Below, piece by piece: positions 52,001 to 60,775 of a stretch of DNA of 64,000 nt; within the stretch, counting starts at the first letter, position 1, and every line of letters starts with the position of its first letter. The notes beneath the pieces are model-generated. The model was not told where the DNA came from. It did not search any database and was given only the letters and a program-made list of their open reading frames with translations. This DNA comes from Zygosaccharomyces rouxii (Eukaryota > Ascomycota > Saccharomycetes > Saccharomycetales > Saccharomycetaceae). The stretch lies in NCBI RefSeq assembly GCF_000026365.1, contig NC_012991.1, positions 930,001-994,000 on the forward strand, in the 5' to 3' direction. The position numbers and the translations under genes are program-made.

Positions 52001-52056
52001 GTCTCCTCAACGGATTGGACCTTAGGAGGTTGTATAAAACCTTGAATGAGCTCCAT
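46039..52056 (-). CDS. USO1: Vesicle tether Uso1 (p115)
   Basis: This 2005-residue cytoplasmic tether acts in ER-to-Golgi vesicle docking. The N-terminal globular head (about 1-710) is an armadillo-like repeat domain, with the p115-type stretch PSNQTLLLESN and the later PQVYFSPYFVTFFNENYYRIKTAL. From about residue 715 to 1970 the protein is a continuous Glu/Lys/Gln-rich heptad coiled coil. An Asp/Glu tail ends it, as in p115. S. cerevisiae Uso1 has 1790 residues, so the rod here is longer by about 200. The open frames on the opposite strand are coiled-coil by-products. USO1 (YDL058W) sits between SMC6 and IKI3, which belong to the sister region. Confidence 0.96.
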   Translation of the reverse strand: MELIQGFIQPPKVQSVEETIPTLCDRVENATLINDRRSAVLGLKAFAREYRESVVASGLKPLINTLKRDYVDENSVKAILETLLILFIRGDGDDDLTRNWISQQSRLQNGKYPSPLVMKQEKQQADQFSLWIADAITQSDELVHLLIELLDTANFYIRLYTIQLLEAVVAARPTRSRNAIISLPTGVSTLVTLLGDIHEPIRDEAILLLMAVVNESSHVQVLVAFENIFERLFSIIQEEGGLRGSIVVNDCLSLIHNILKYNTSNQTLFLETGNLPRLAQVLNEPLQGEEFFWNEQRVVNINTALDILSLTVDPTSSTTPSNQTLLLESNVLMIVLRLAFHYNIPKDVRPVALLSASDMIKGNELVQSEFGKIDVPFFDPSLPSTKPTDHLVSIVAVLLNWTFYTNSVHLFSLRVAAVELLKSYLYENKEIRLEFLRQQIEDYGSKEATALKSNLFEAILDYDLELKLNPYKLFFATDFFMYLFESDDADSDELREMTRKVTTGGGFDEEEKLGSIQTISELAITSLTSEDIRIPISYITFLIFWLYGDQNAVNDFLTNRSTIQSLLSFSYQVEGDDITVKCLVTMLLGVSYEFSSKHSPFPRKPYFEYITKTLGKDNYSSRISQFKRDSTFSGAPKEISLTPEFDETGLPQVYFSPYFVTFFNENYYRIKTALLHSCEEEPYTKISYETFEELQGQCHELKEGIKKLESDSNTSLLDLEKKLHSLNEEHEKLNKEHEVLQKDHSEASEQLSKIRQECKELRDTLQAVTNERDNLSSENTKKQKALETANQTNTSSGEKVKTLENKLKGVTADKNKAEEGINKMTRELMSLTRSKGELESKIKDLQKKTDKLTNEFGKKEKVFEGILEKRDQNLEALQVNIKKAEERIASLNSEKNALIKESGEWKSKFQSHDNLISKMTEKLKSFSESYKELQNERDSLSRSLHEASSNSSNELTALKNELATLSAEKVKLNSEKQELLEQVSSLNSSYESLSKRHQDETSDLNVEVEKLKETVSHLKVQVDELKTSRDQITENANNLQEQCKIFEGQIENQEAEKKEAEKRYMELKQNFQVSTTDLEKLAKEKQELNDAKGSNEKELNKLKKDLEGKEQKLKSITERAQELEKTLDEQRNSNADSERKLKENIKALEHQKKEAISNSKELENELDQLKNKHKSLDEQNTKSVEELKTRVLEVEKERDEKHNNVQKIENKLQEESKSLESLQKSQESNKSKLKVLQDKLDSLLQEKNDLVSEKNNLKENFAKVKEDFEESQRKIHGLKESEKKKNHELHELQKKFKGELDVKQKQIADLERSREEVDKNLKNLQVDVKNVSEENKKVIEKLEKEKEALSLELNKLRKSSKENLDDRDKKIKDLEGKETKLSSELNQLTNKFKEDSKKNQENIQHLEEEKKIITDQRAELQKNSKMDLEKKEKKIRDLENSVKRISSELSKLQKSSQNDKEEVESVKKDLQEKVQAFEKERKLLNEGSDAVTKQYSERITVLEDKVHQTELEVQRKNKELESAKSAADEASGELRNQLEEKVVEVSSLKSTIGEQEKAIKKLESDLTDSRESGNKKIEDLNGELEALKKALSDKQAEIEANKSDLNKRAGERKELEDTIATLQKKVENSSKALQQLENSTDSSKKNQENLIKEKDTNIEKLEVAAKDLRKKDEDKSKQLAALESEKSSMKENLEKNVKEKDESIAQFKSQVADMESLKKELDENTNKLERMKFEEKSRIEKLTEITEEKKKIQKELEKRSEDAQNSRTELEQKTDELKRYEAEKKLTIGKLEKLLSEKERIIAKFEAEIADLSKSNKDLKTELEQHSKKLSNSSSIEEKNQELKSELKTLKKDSDALKADLEEVRGSINKHEEARRLSMEGKHSLESELEQAYKRLQSSNTLIEEKQKEFEEKEKRMKKESEQLKSELDKLRLEASEPKKENGKETNNTNEGSSEIDDLMLLVSDLDEKNAKYRAKLKELGVELSSDDDEDEDEENDDDGDGEEK

Positions 52057-52470
52057 ATGTTGGTCCTTATACTCTTGAATGTGTCAAATTGTTTAGTTTA
52101 CGTTTGTTATTTTGAGCTCATTCATCGTTGAGTGGGAAAGAACGATCATCATACTATGTGGTGCAAGGATGTAAAAGCCTTTGGATCGAATAATTGACTA
52201 TTTTAGCCGCTTAGGAGTATTTTAAGCTTAATGAAATATCATATTAGAGAGTTCTCAAGCTGTGTACCTTTATACCTGGCTCTATGGCTACACCTTCTCG
52301 TTCTAACATCAAAACAGCAGCTTCGATCGCGCGACGCATAATTAAGAGTCAGATTCATCTTCTGATGAATCAATCTATAAATGAACCTTCAATCCAGCAC
52401 TCTTTACCACTAGTTGATCGATAAAGCATTAATATTTGGCGAAAAAAAATCGCTGCTGGACGGTGATTTA
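52057..52470. promoter_or_regulatory. USO1-RAD59 divergent promoter
   Basis: A 414-bp spacer. A CG-rich core ATCGCGCGACGC at 52326-52337, with overlapping CGCG sites, resembles a degenerate MluI box about 135-145 bp before RAD59. No gene or RNA is seen. Confidence 0.35.
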
Positions 52471-53055
52471 ATGAGGAATAACGTTAACTATGACGATACC
52501 ACATATCTGGTAGGCCCGGGACTCGATTTAAATGATTTGAAGCTGGAGGAAGATTGGAATGGCAGACCAGCTAGTCGGTGGTCAGTACATAAGATTGGAC
52601 AGTTGCAGGCAAAAATAGACAAGTATTCGTACAGAATTTATCACAATAAGCGATTTGGGAAACGAAGCCTATCGAGTTTAATACCTGGACATATTCTTAG
52701 ACAATATACTAATGAAACTTTTGGTTATGATGGTTGGAAGATGGATTTACAAATCTTAGAAGTTCGTGAGGATATGAAAACTGGCAATCCTGTTAAATAT
52801 ACTGTTTTTTCTGAAGCTCAAGTTAGAATTACTTTAAAAGATGGGACGAATACAGATGCTGTCGGTATTGGATGTTGTACAATGCCTTCAAAAGGCAACT
52901 GTTACGGTAAATCGAAGAAAGAAGCAGTTAATGATGCTTTTAAAAAGGCTATTTTGAGTTTTGAGCAGTTGATTCTGACGCACGAAGCCAGAGTCGAAAG
53001 CGGTTATTATGTAGATGGATTGTATTCTTTAAGAGTCAAACGGGAAAACTTATAG
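52471..53055 (+). CDS. RAD59: Rad52-family strand-annealing protein Rad59
   Basis: This 194-residue nuclear protein is the paralogue of the Rad52 annealing domain and promotes single-strand annealing and Rad51-independent recombination. The Rad52-type fold is visible in LIPGHILRQYTNETFGYDGWKMD and in GNCYGKSKKEAVNDAFKKAILSFE (each split here by family-conserved blocks). The start is the ATG at 52471 (MRNNVNYDDTTYLVGPGLD), which aligns with the S. cerevisiae N terminus; upstream in-frame codons lack an ATG. It is shorter than S. cerevisiae (238) because the divergent C-terminal tail beyond YYVDGLY is only a few residues. Confidence 0.93.
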   Translation: MRNNVNYDDTTYLVGPGLDLNDLKLEEDWNGRPASRWSVHKIGQLQAKIDKYSYRIYHNKRFGKRSLSSLIPGHILRQYTNETFGYDGWKMDLQILEVREDMKTGNPVKYTVFSEAQVRITLKDGTNTDAVGIGCCTMPSKGNCYGKSKKEAVNDAFKKAILSFEQLILTHEARVESGYYVDGLYSLRVKRENL

Positions 53056-53185
53056 AATGAGGATGCTGGGAAAAATGCAAAATATGGCAAAATAAATACG
53101 CTATTGGAATTAAATATATATACATATATACATATAAATATATGTACACTATTGGTTGTTTTCTTTTTTTGGTTTTTTATCTTTG

Positions 53186-56100
53186 TTAAAAATCGACCGC
53201 CTTTCTCTTAGGGAAATCAGAGATCTGGGGTACCGGTATTTCAGGAATATAATACACCTCTCCGCTATCATCAACTCTTTCTCTGTCCTTTTCACTTATG
53301 GTATAGATCTCCACAATGTGTTCCTTGATAAACTGCATCAAATCAGCAAAATTCTTCTGAATTTGGTAGGCTTGCATTAACATACCACGTCTGCACAACC
53401 CATCAATCAACTTCAAAGCATCTGGTCTGGTCTGATCAAGTCTTTCCAACAATCTACCAATTGATTTGACTAGATACTCTTCTTCATAAATGGTACCCTT
53501 CTTACCACGAGCACGTTTACGTTCTTCACGACGCTTGTTCTTCAGTGTCTTTCTGGAAGCACCCGTCTTAGCGGTACCACCCGTCTTACCTGTATATCTG
53601 GTGAAGAAAGATTCATTTGTTGAAGTTTCTGAGGGAGCAATAGATACATCATCTGCTTCTTCCACCTCTTGTCCATAGAAAGCATATGGATCCTGTTCCT
53701 TCTTAGAACGCAACTCTCTGAGTCTTCTCAACTGAGAATTAACTTGCTTCTCACAATCTGCCAATAATTCTGCCACTGTACCAAATCCTTCTCCCAATCC
53801 GGGGTCCACTGTTTTCTCCAACAATTCCAACATACCCTTCTTAGCTGCCACCAGACATGCCGTATCAAATTCGTACGCCTTACAGTAGTCGGCTACAGAT
53901 TGTTCCACATTATTCAAGAAATCTAGTTGGATCTCAGCAGTTGCAGAGTACTTGTGCTCAAAGGACAACGAAGAAATTAATTCTTCTGCAACAGAAACAA
54001 CATTTTCGGGAGACTTTTGGATGGTTAAATCCAATGCTTCACGCCATCTCTTACCAGAAGTGTAAGCTGCAATGGCCTCCTTGTACTCGCCAAGCATTTC
54101 AAAGATAACACCAGCGTCGGCATATTCTTGCTTTGAGGATAAATGTTTGGCAAAAATGTAGTAAACTTTTCTTTGCTTCTCATTTTCATATCTGTACAAT
54201 TGTAGGGCATAACTGTATAATTTGAAATTGTCCACATAATCAAGGGTTTCCTCAGAGATATCGGGGTTTTCTTTTTCCATATCCACCAAATGGCCCAATG
54301 CCTTTTCATGGTTTTCCAAGTAATCATCAATCAAAAATCTACAACGTAGAGTGTCGTTATCATAAAGGGATTGCAAAAAGGGCAGATACTCACGAGGATC
54401 CATTTGAGATTTCTGAGCCGCAGCTAGCGCCAATCTAATATCGTACAACGATAGCGCAACCTTATAGACAATGTTAGGATCTTGCAAAAACACCAGATAC
54501 GTTAGAATAGAGTCTTTCTTATCTTCATCTTCTATCGAACTTATCAGTCTCAATGCCTCTTCTAGATTCTGAGGATTTTGGGAGGCATAAGCAGTGACAA
54601 TCGATTGGGTGTATTTTTCTTTGTACTCCTCCTTACTCAACAAGACATCCAAAACCGCATGGCAGATCTTGTTCACCTTCGAGGCTGCTGGATCAAATAG
54701 CTTCTTCTTCATGTATTCCTGCATCTCGGTCAAAGGTGCTGGTTCCAACCCAAATTTATGAGAAATACCAGAGTTAATTGTTTCCTTGTAAATGGTCTCT
54801 GCCACATTCTCTTCACGTAGACATGAAATGAAAAAGTCTAGATGATCAACCCTGCCCACTTGGTTAATGAAAAGTTCTAAGTTGGCAAAAAATAAGTCTG
54901 GTGCATAGTCATGCAAAATATCCAAATTGATTCTATGGGTTCGACAGCACACAAAGGCTTCACCATAACGTTTCGATAGGATGTCCTTACGCACTTTGGA
55001 TAACACCATGATTCTGGGATAAATCGTTTCCAAATTACCTCTGCTTGCCTGGAGCACCACAGCTGACCTCGAAGGAATGGCGGAGACCAAGATGGAACCT
55101 CTTTCAATAGCACGCACTCTTTCATCTACCACTCCTTCTTCCACAACAGGTAGTTGCTCAAAATGAGTACTGTTCAAATGTACAAATTGCAAATTATGTT
55201 GAGCAGTAGTGAACAAAAGTAAAGAATCAGTTATCTCCAAAGATGTCACCGCTGTAGCCAATAATGTACCATTGGCATACAATTTACCGTTACCAGTGAG
55301 ACCAAAGGCAACCAATTCAGAACTACCAGCTTCCCACTCTTCAATGCCGCTGCCTACTATATTATGAACTCTTTTAACTCTGAAATCACGCACCAACTGT
55401 GGGAATTTGGCTATTCTCTCTAATTGACCTTCAGCGTCTAGTTGAGTCACTGTACCATCTTTTGCTTCATAAACAAGGGTGTTGTAATCAAAGGAGCTTC
55501 TTAACAGAACTGCTTTGTCAAAAGTTTCAACAACGTTGATAACGTGTGGCTGAGTCACATCCTCCACGTTAACAAGTGCAACCCTAGTGAAAGTATCGGT
55601 ATCCAATAAAATACCCACTATAGTGTCATTTATGAATGCAATTTGACGGAAGGAGTCCATCTCAGTGGCAAAATCCAACTTGTTCAACTTTGATACGACG
55701 ACTGGATGGTGTCCTTTTTTCATATCCTTCAAACTAGGAACAGTGGCAATCACCAAAGCATTTTTGTTCAACACAGCATATACTTCGTTAGAAAGACTGA
55801 CAGCGACATCGATCACATTTTCTGGAGTTTCAAAATCCCTATAGTATGCTGGTGGAGGCACGTTTGCAATTGCTAAAGGAGTGATATTGACTATGTTACC
55901 ATCTACTACCATAGAAGTACCGTTATCACATGGTTCTAAAGTGGGTCCCTGAGTCATCTTATAGGAGAAATCAACAACGTTGACGTGCTCATCAGTACCG
56001 TACATCATGGTCAAGTCCTTTTCCACATGCCATTTGACAAAGTTCACCTTGGTTTCGTAAATTTCTTGTTTCAAAAACCAATGGTAATTCTTGGTGGTCC

Positions 56101-57190
56101 AAAGCTGAATTCTATCCTCCAATACCACGGTCAAAATTTCAGAGCTACTGTTCCAACATAAATCTTTGATGTTCTCGTCTAAGGGCAGTCTGGCTTCGAA
56201 TTCTCCGTGTCTAAGACCGTTTCTCTCAAAGAAAATAACTTCTAGATTGGCTTCTTCCTCACCCAAATGTGTGCTTCTCCTCACCGAGGCAATCAAAGAA
56301 CCTTGTGGCTTCCAACTCAAATTATGTTCCATACCTGTAACTGGTTCAGAGGCGCTATCCAGAGCACCATCACGACTGAAAACCCTAATGGCTCTTCTCT
56401 CGATGGTTTGAGTCTCGTCATCAGGATCCACAACTGTCTCTACTGAGGAGACTGCAAAATACTCACAATCACCTCTCCAGGATACGCTTACGGTACGGTT
56501 ATCCTTCATGGTAATAGCACCGCTGTCAACCATGTATGGCATGGTGGGATCCCTTAGCTCATTCCCGACAAGACCAGAAGCCCTAAGACTGGATAATGCC
56601 TCTCTTTCGTGAGCACGAGCTCCTCTACCTCTGAACTGAGTTTCTTTCTTACCCCAACCAACTGTCACTTGTTTAGATTTTTTCAAGTCATCTACTTCCA
56701 AATGGTATTCACCAATCGGTTCGAATAGTTTACTCAACAGTACCACATTACGGTCATGAGTAACAACTGCCAACGTTTCTTCATCGTGAGACCACTGAGC
56801 TGAGTCAATTCCACAATCGATAGTCCCCACTATTTCCACAACTGCATCCTGTGGGTTTAGAGTAAGAGGATCGTAAGTGACAGAAATGATATCACCTTGA
56901 GCAAAGACAAACACCAGTTGGTTTGCATCTGCAAAATGTGCAAAAGATAGCATACTATCACCAAAAGTCTCTATTTTAAAAGATGCCAAAATATTCCTTG
57001 CACCTTGTTTTGTGTATTGCTGGACTTCGATGGCCCCAACATCTAAGCTCCCTAAGACACATGTAATACTATCAGATAGGGTATCAAACACACTATCTAG
57101 TAATTCGAAGGGAAGATCGAATTCAGCATCTTGGCTGGCAAATGCAACCGGTCTTAACCTACCTTTGTTTAAAGTAACCAAATTGCGCAT
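53186..57190 (-). CDS. IKI3: Elongator subunit Elp1 (Iki3)
   Basis: This 1334-residue scaffold of the Elongator complex modifies U34 of tRNA anticodons. The N-terminal half forms WD40-like beta-propellers, with VTVGWGKKETQFRGRGAR and MEHNLSWKPQGSLIASV as family landmarks. The C-terminal half is TPR-like helical. A basic tRNA-binding stretch, KTLKNKRREERKRARGKKG, lies near residue 1220. The first ATG in frame, at 57190 (MRNLVTLNKGRL), is taken; S. cerevisiae Elp1 (1349) has a slightly longer N terminus ending in the same block. A PAC/RRPE pair lies about 90 bp upstream. Confidence 0.97.
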   Translation of the reverse strand: MRNLVTLNKGRLRPVAFASQDAEFDLPFELLDSVFDTLSDSITCVLGSLDVGAIEVQQYTKQGARNILASFKIETFGDSMLSFAHFADANQLVFVFAQGDIISVTYDPLTLNPQDAVVEIVGTIDCGIDSAQWSHDEETLAVVTHDRNVVLLSKLFEPIGEYHLEVDDLKKSKQVTVGWGKKETQFRGRGARAHEREALSSLRASGLVGNELRDPTMPYMVDSGAITMKDNRTVSVSWRGDCEYFAVSSVETVVDPDDETQTIERRAIRVFSRDGALDSASEPVTGMEHNLSWKPQGSLIASVRRSTHLGEEEANLEVIFFERNGLRHGEFEARLPLDENIKDLCWNSSSEILTVVLEDRIQLWTTKNYHWFLKQEIYETKVNFVKWHVEKDLTMMYGTDEHVNVVDFSYKMTQGPTLEPCDNGTSMVVDGNIVNITPLAIANVPPPAYYRDFETPENVIDVAVSLSNEVYAVLNKNALVIATVPSLKDMKKGHHPVVVSKLNKLDFATEMDSFRQIAFINDTIVGILLDTDTFTRVALVNVEDVTQPHVINVVETFDKAVLLRSSFDYNTLVYEAKDGTVTQLDAEGQLERIAKFPQLVRDFRVKRVHNIVGSGIEEWEAGSSELVAFGLTGNGKLYANGTLLATAVTSLEITDSLLLFTTAQHNLQFVHLNSTHFEQLPVVEEGVVDERVRAIERGSILVSAIPSRSAVVLQASRGNLETIYPRIMVLSKVRKDILSKRYGEAFVCCRTHRINLDILHDYAPDLFFANLELFINQVGRVDHLDFFISCLREENVAETIYKETINSGISHKFGLEPAPLTEMQEYMKKKLFDPAASKVNKICHAVLDVLLSKEEYKEKYTQSIVTAYASQNPQNLEEALRLISSIEDEDKKDSILTYLVFLQDPNIVYKVALSLYDIRLALAAAQKSQMDPREYLPFLQSLYDNDTLRCRFLIDDYLENHEKALGHLVDMEKENPDISEETLDYVDNFKLYSYALQLYRYENEKQRKVYYIFAKHLSSKQEYADAGVIFEMLGEYKEAIAAYTSGKRWREALDLTIQKSPENVVSVAEELISSLSFEHKYSATAEIQLDFLNNVEQSVADYCKAYEFDTACLVAAKKGMLELLEKTVDPGLGEGFGTVAELLADCEKQVNSQLRRLRELRSKKEQDPYAFYGQEVEEADDVSIAPSETSTNESFFTRYTGKTGGTAKTGASRKTLKNKRREERKRARGKKGTIYEEEYLVKSIGRLLERLDQTRPDALKLIDGLCRRGMLMQAYQIQKNFADLMQFIKEHIVEIYTISEKDRERVDDSGEVYYIPEIPVPQISDFPKRKAVDF

Positions 57191-57277
57191 TGCAGGTTCC
57201 AAATAAATTACTTTTAGACCCTCCTAGACGCCTGTTACCTTGTATTTCCCAATTTTTTCAACACCATTAATCTATGT

Positions 57278-57358
57278 GATGAGCTTACCAAAATTTTCCA
57301 ACTCATCTCTTGTAGTAAAATGATGAAAAAAAAGGCATCACATAACGGTATCACGTGA
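57278..57358 (-). promoter_or_regulatory. PAC/RRPE pair and E-box upstream of IKI3
   Basis: GATGAGCT (57278-57285) followed by AAAATTTTCC (57290-57299) is close to the canonical PAC-RRPE pair. TCACGTGA (57351-57358) is a Cbf1-type E-box. All lie in the 178-bp gap between the SWC7 stop and the IKI3 start, so IKI3 is the likely target. Confidence 0.5.
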
Positions 57359-57368
57359 CATTGTATAT

Positions 57369-57752
57369 TCAATTCTGAAGGTATTGAAGCATCTGCTCCC
57401 TCAGTTTTGGCAATTGATCGTCCTGTATCTCTTGGATTCTTTCGGAGTAGTAGTATTCAGCTAATTTGACTATTGTAACGGGTTCATCTGGATCGTTTGC
57501 TCTGTGCGGTAGACCTCTTTCAAATAATTCGCTAACCATATTCTTGAGCGTCCGTAGAGGCACTGTGCACAGCTCAGGGGAGTACATTTGAACCAATTTG
57601 TGTGATTGAAACTCCTGCAATGCTTCCCTATCGACAATGGGCTCTCTAAGAAGCTGCGGTAGTGATAGAGATTTGTCCTGATGAGCTAAATTCTGTTGAC
57701 GTCGTAAGAGGATCTGCAGAAGAAGTAGCTTTACATTAGATGGGCAATCCAT
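57369..57752 (-). CDS. SWC7: SWR1 chromatin-remodelling subunit Swc7
   Basis: This 127-residue small subunit of the SWR1 complex, which exchanges H2A.Z into nucleosomes, is assigned from its place between IKI3 and VAC14 (YLR384C-YLR386W) and from its size (132 in S. cerevisiae). The protein is mostly helical and Leu/Gln-rich, with no catalytic motif. The LLLQILLRRQQNLAHQ and YYYSERIQEIQDDQL segments are the most distinctive. It is divergent from VAC14 across 209 bp. Confidence 0.85.
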   Translation of the reverse strand: MDCPSNVKLLLLQILLRRQQNLAHQDKSLSLPQLLREPIVDREALQEFQSHKLVQMYSPELCTVPLRTLKNMVSELFERGLPHRANDPDEPVTIVKLAEYYYSERIQEIQDDQLPKLREQMLQYLQN

Positions 57753-57961
57753 ATGGCAGAATTTGAATGATTGGGACTAAATTCGAATTCCCTGGGTGCT
57801 TATGCTCCTCTTTCTCTCTTTGTAAGGGGGAATATATCGTATTATAGGTGTCTTCAAGTATTGTAACGCGAGTTCAACTTACCAGCATTAAAAAGTCAAT
57901 ACAGTGTATTGAAATAGAATTGGAATCGTAGGCTAAAGAGAGTGGATCTGTATTAGCTAGG

Positions 57962-60689
57962 ATGGGTATGTGACTGTTTGAGGCCTCAAAATTTATACTT
58001 TAGTAATTTCAAGCTCGATATACTAACTAAGCTTGGCATTTCTTATACAGACAAGTCTATTGCTAAGGGTTTAAGTGATAAGTTCTACGAGAAGAGGAAA
58101 GCCACGGCTCTAGAGCTCGAGAAACTGGTAAAAAAATGTGTTATTGAAGGAGACTACGTGAGAATTGATAAGATTATCGATGAACTTTGCAGGGATTATG
58201 CGTACACTTTACACCAACCGATGGCTAGAAATGCGGGTCTCATGGGACTTGCAGCCGCTGCTATCGCACTAGGAACTAATAACGTGGGTAGATATTTGAA
58301 CAGCATCTTGCCGCCAGTGCTTGCTTGTTTTGGAGATCAGAACGATCAAGTCAGGTTCTATGCGTGTGAAAGTTTGTACAATATTGCCAAGATTGCTAAG
58401 GGTGAAATACTTGTATTCTTTAACGAGGTATTTGACGTACTGTGCAAAGTGAGTGCGGATTCTGAAAATTCAGTGAGAGGTGCTGCAGAGTTGTTGGATC
58501 GCTTGATTAAGGACATAGTGGCTGAAAGAGCTTCGAGCTATGTGAGTGTAGTGAACAATGGCCCACTGGATGTACCACCTAGCGTCACGGGGGATGTGAT
58601 TACAGGTAACGTTTATCAAAATGAATATCCACAGGATAATAAATTAGCATTCTCACTACCGAATTTCATTCCATTGTTGACGGAAAGGATTTATGCAATT
58701 AACCCTGACACTAGGGTGTTTCTAGTGGATTGGTTAAAAGTTTTGCTCAACACCCCAGGTTTAGAACTCATATCTTTCCTGCCATCCTTCCTGGGTGGAT
58801 TATTCACATTTTTAGGTGATTCTCATAAGGATGTGGGTACCGCTACACATGCACTGTTGGACCTTTTACTCCATGAAGTGGATAGAATTACTACATTACA
58901 AGCTGAAATCAAGAAAAAGCAACTAGAAAGACAAAGGTTCCTGGAAAGTAAGACGGATGCTCCTTTGAAAAAAATTGACGGTGCTCTAATAGCTGAAAAG
59001 AAGAAGACCTTGATGAATGCTCTGGGGAAGTTGACATCTGATCAGGGCCAAGTTTCGGTGGATAATGCTTCACAGCAGGAGGAATTAAAAAGAGAAATTG
59101 CAGAAGAACAAGAAGAATTGACAGAGTTGGAACATGGTAGTGTGTACACGAGGGACGGAGATGAATACGTACCGGGGCAGGATATACATTTAGACTTTCC
59201 CGATATCATCGATATTCTGGTTAATAATTTAGCATCCTCGGAAGCCGAAATTCAACTAGTCGCATTACACTGGATTAAAGCCATTCTACAATTATCGCCA
59301 GATGATTTTGTTCCACTCCTGTCGAAAGTACTGTCTTTACTGTTAAAATTATTAAGTGATTCGGATTCTCGTATTAGTGAAAGTGCTCAGTATGTTAATG
59401 AAAAATTGGTCAAACTGTGCAACAATTACGACCATCAGAAGGACCCAAATGTCATCGCCTATGGATCCATCGTGAATAGCTTAACATTGCAATTTTTCGA
59501 TAGTAAAGTGGATGCAAAGATTGCCTGTTTGGATTGGTTGCTTCTCATATATCAAAAGGCTCCTAATCAAATCTTGGAGCATAACGATAGCATGTTTCTT
59601 ACATTATTGAAATCTTTATCGGATGAAGATGATAGGTTAATCGAAAAGGCGCTGTCCCTTTTGTCCAGTCTCTGTTCAGACTCTAATGATAACTATATTC
59701 GAAAGTTTCTTCAAGATTTCCTAACGTTGTTGAAGAGGGACTCACGATTGCTCAAGACAAGGGCTAATTCCATCATGAGACAGATATGTTCCAGACTTTC
59801 TCCTGAACGCATTTACAAAGAAATCGCTCCCCTGTTGGATCCTAGTGACGATATAGTCTTTGTTCGGATGATGATTCAAATTTTGAGCACTAATTTATTG
59901 ACGGCTTCTGAAGTGTCGTCGTTGCGCAAGAAATTAAGAAACGGTGATGACGGTATGTTCTTTAACACTCTATTCAAATCTTGGTGTTATAATCCGGTGT
60001 CCGTGATATCTCTGTGTCTGGTATCAGAGAATTACGAATTGGCTTACTCGGTTTTACAAGCTTATGTGAACTATGATTTAACGTTAAATGACTTGGTGCA
60101 ATTAGACGTATTGGTTCAATTGCTCGAATCTCCCGTTTTTACAAGGTTGAGGTTACAACTTCTCGAACAGCAAAGGTATCCATTTCTGCATAAGTCACTA
60201 TATGGTATTCTTATGATTTTACCACAATCAAAGGCATTCGATATTCTTAACAGAAGATTGAGCAGTGTTAATAATTGGACTTGGCAACCTTCCTCAGGTA
60301 ATACTATTTATAAACAGGGAAACTCGAGTTCAAGTCTGGGGTTGAATTGTGATATAGACACATCTTCACGTTCAGTGAGTCAGTCTCCATTGCATCACCA
60401 AGAATTGTTAGACACTTTCAACAAAGTATGTGAGACAGAGAGCCCCTCTTTGATCTATACAGACATCTATGGATCCGAATTACCCTTTTTAGGCTCAGCA
60501 CCTCATGCTCGCAAAGAGTCCCGTCAATCAGTGGTGCCATCAGCTCGAGAGAACTCTTCAGGCAGTAACCTAACGCACGCCGCTAATGAAGATTCCACGG
60601 ATACCAGTTCAGTGATCTTTCGGAGCAGCGCGGCAAGTGGGATTACGGGGAGACTTTCCGGTAAGTTGAAGAGATTGAGTGGAACTTAA
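57962..60689 (+). CDS. VAC14: PI(3,5)P2 regulatory scaffold Vac14, spliced from two exons
   Basis: This vacuolar-membrane HEAT-repeat scaffold activates the Fab1 PI3P 5-kinase together with Fig4. The coding sequence joins 57962-57965 to 58051-60689, giving 880 residues, the same length as S. cerevisiae. The splice yields MDKSIAKGLSDKFYEKRKA, matching the family N terminus (MEKSIAKGLSDK in S. cerevisiae, from memory). Without splicing the conserved block has no ATG before it, and the first upstream ATG hits a stop after two codons. Landmarks are HQPMARNAGLMGLAA, FGDQNDQVRFYACESLYNIAK, NPDTRVFLVDWLKVLLNTPG and LLEQQRYPFLHKSLYGILM. The Ser/Thr-rich C-terminal tail diverges. Confidence 0.95.
57966..58050 (+). 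other. Spliceosomal intron of VAC14 (85 nt)
   Basis: Donor GTATGT at 57966-57971, branch point TACTAAC at 58021-58027 and acceptor CAG at 58048-58050 all match the yeast consensus. The branch A lies 24 nt before the acceptor. Exon 1 carries only ATGG. Splicing joins ATGG to ACAAGTCTATT and restores the conserved start. S. cerevisiae VAC14 is intronless as I recall, so this intron is either ancestral and lost there or gained here. Confidence 0.93.
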
Positions 60690-60775
60690 CATTAACGTAA
60701 GGTCAATGTAATTAACATCAATTCTCTATTATTATTATTTTTTTTTTTATAATTGTCTCTAACAATATTTCAGGT

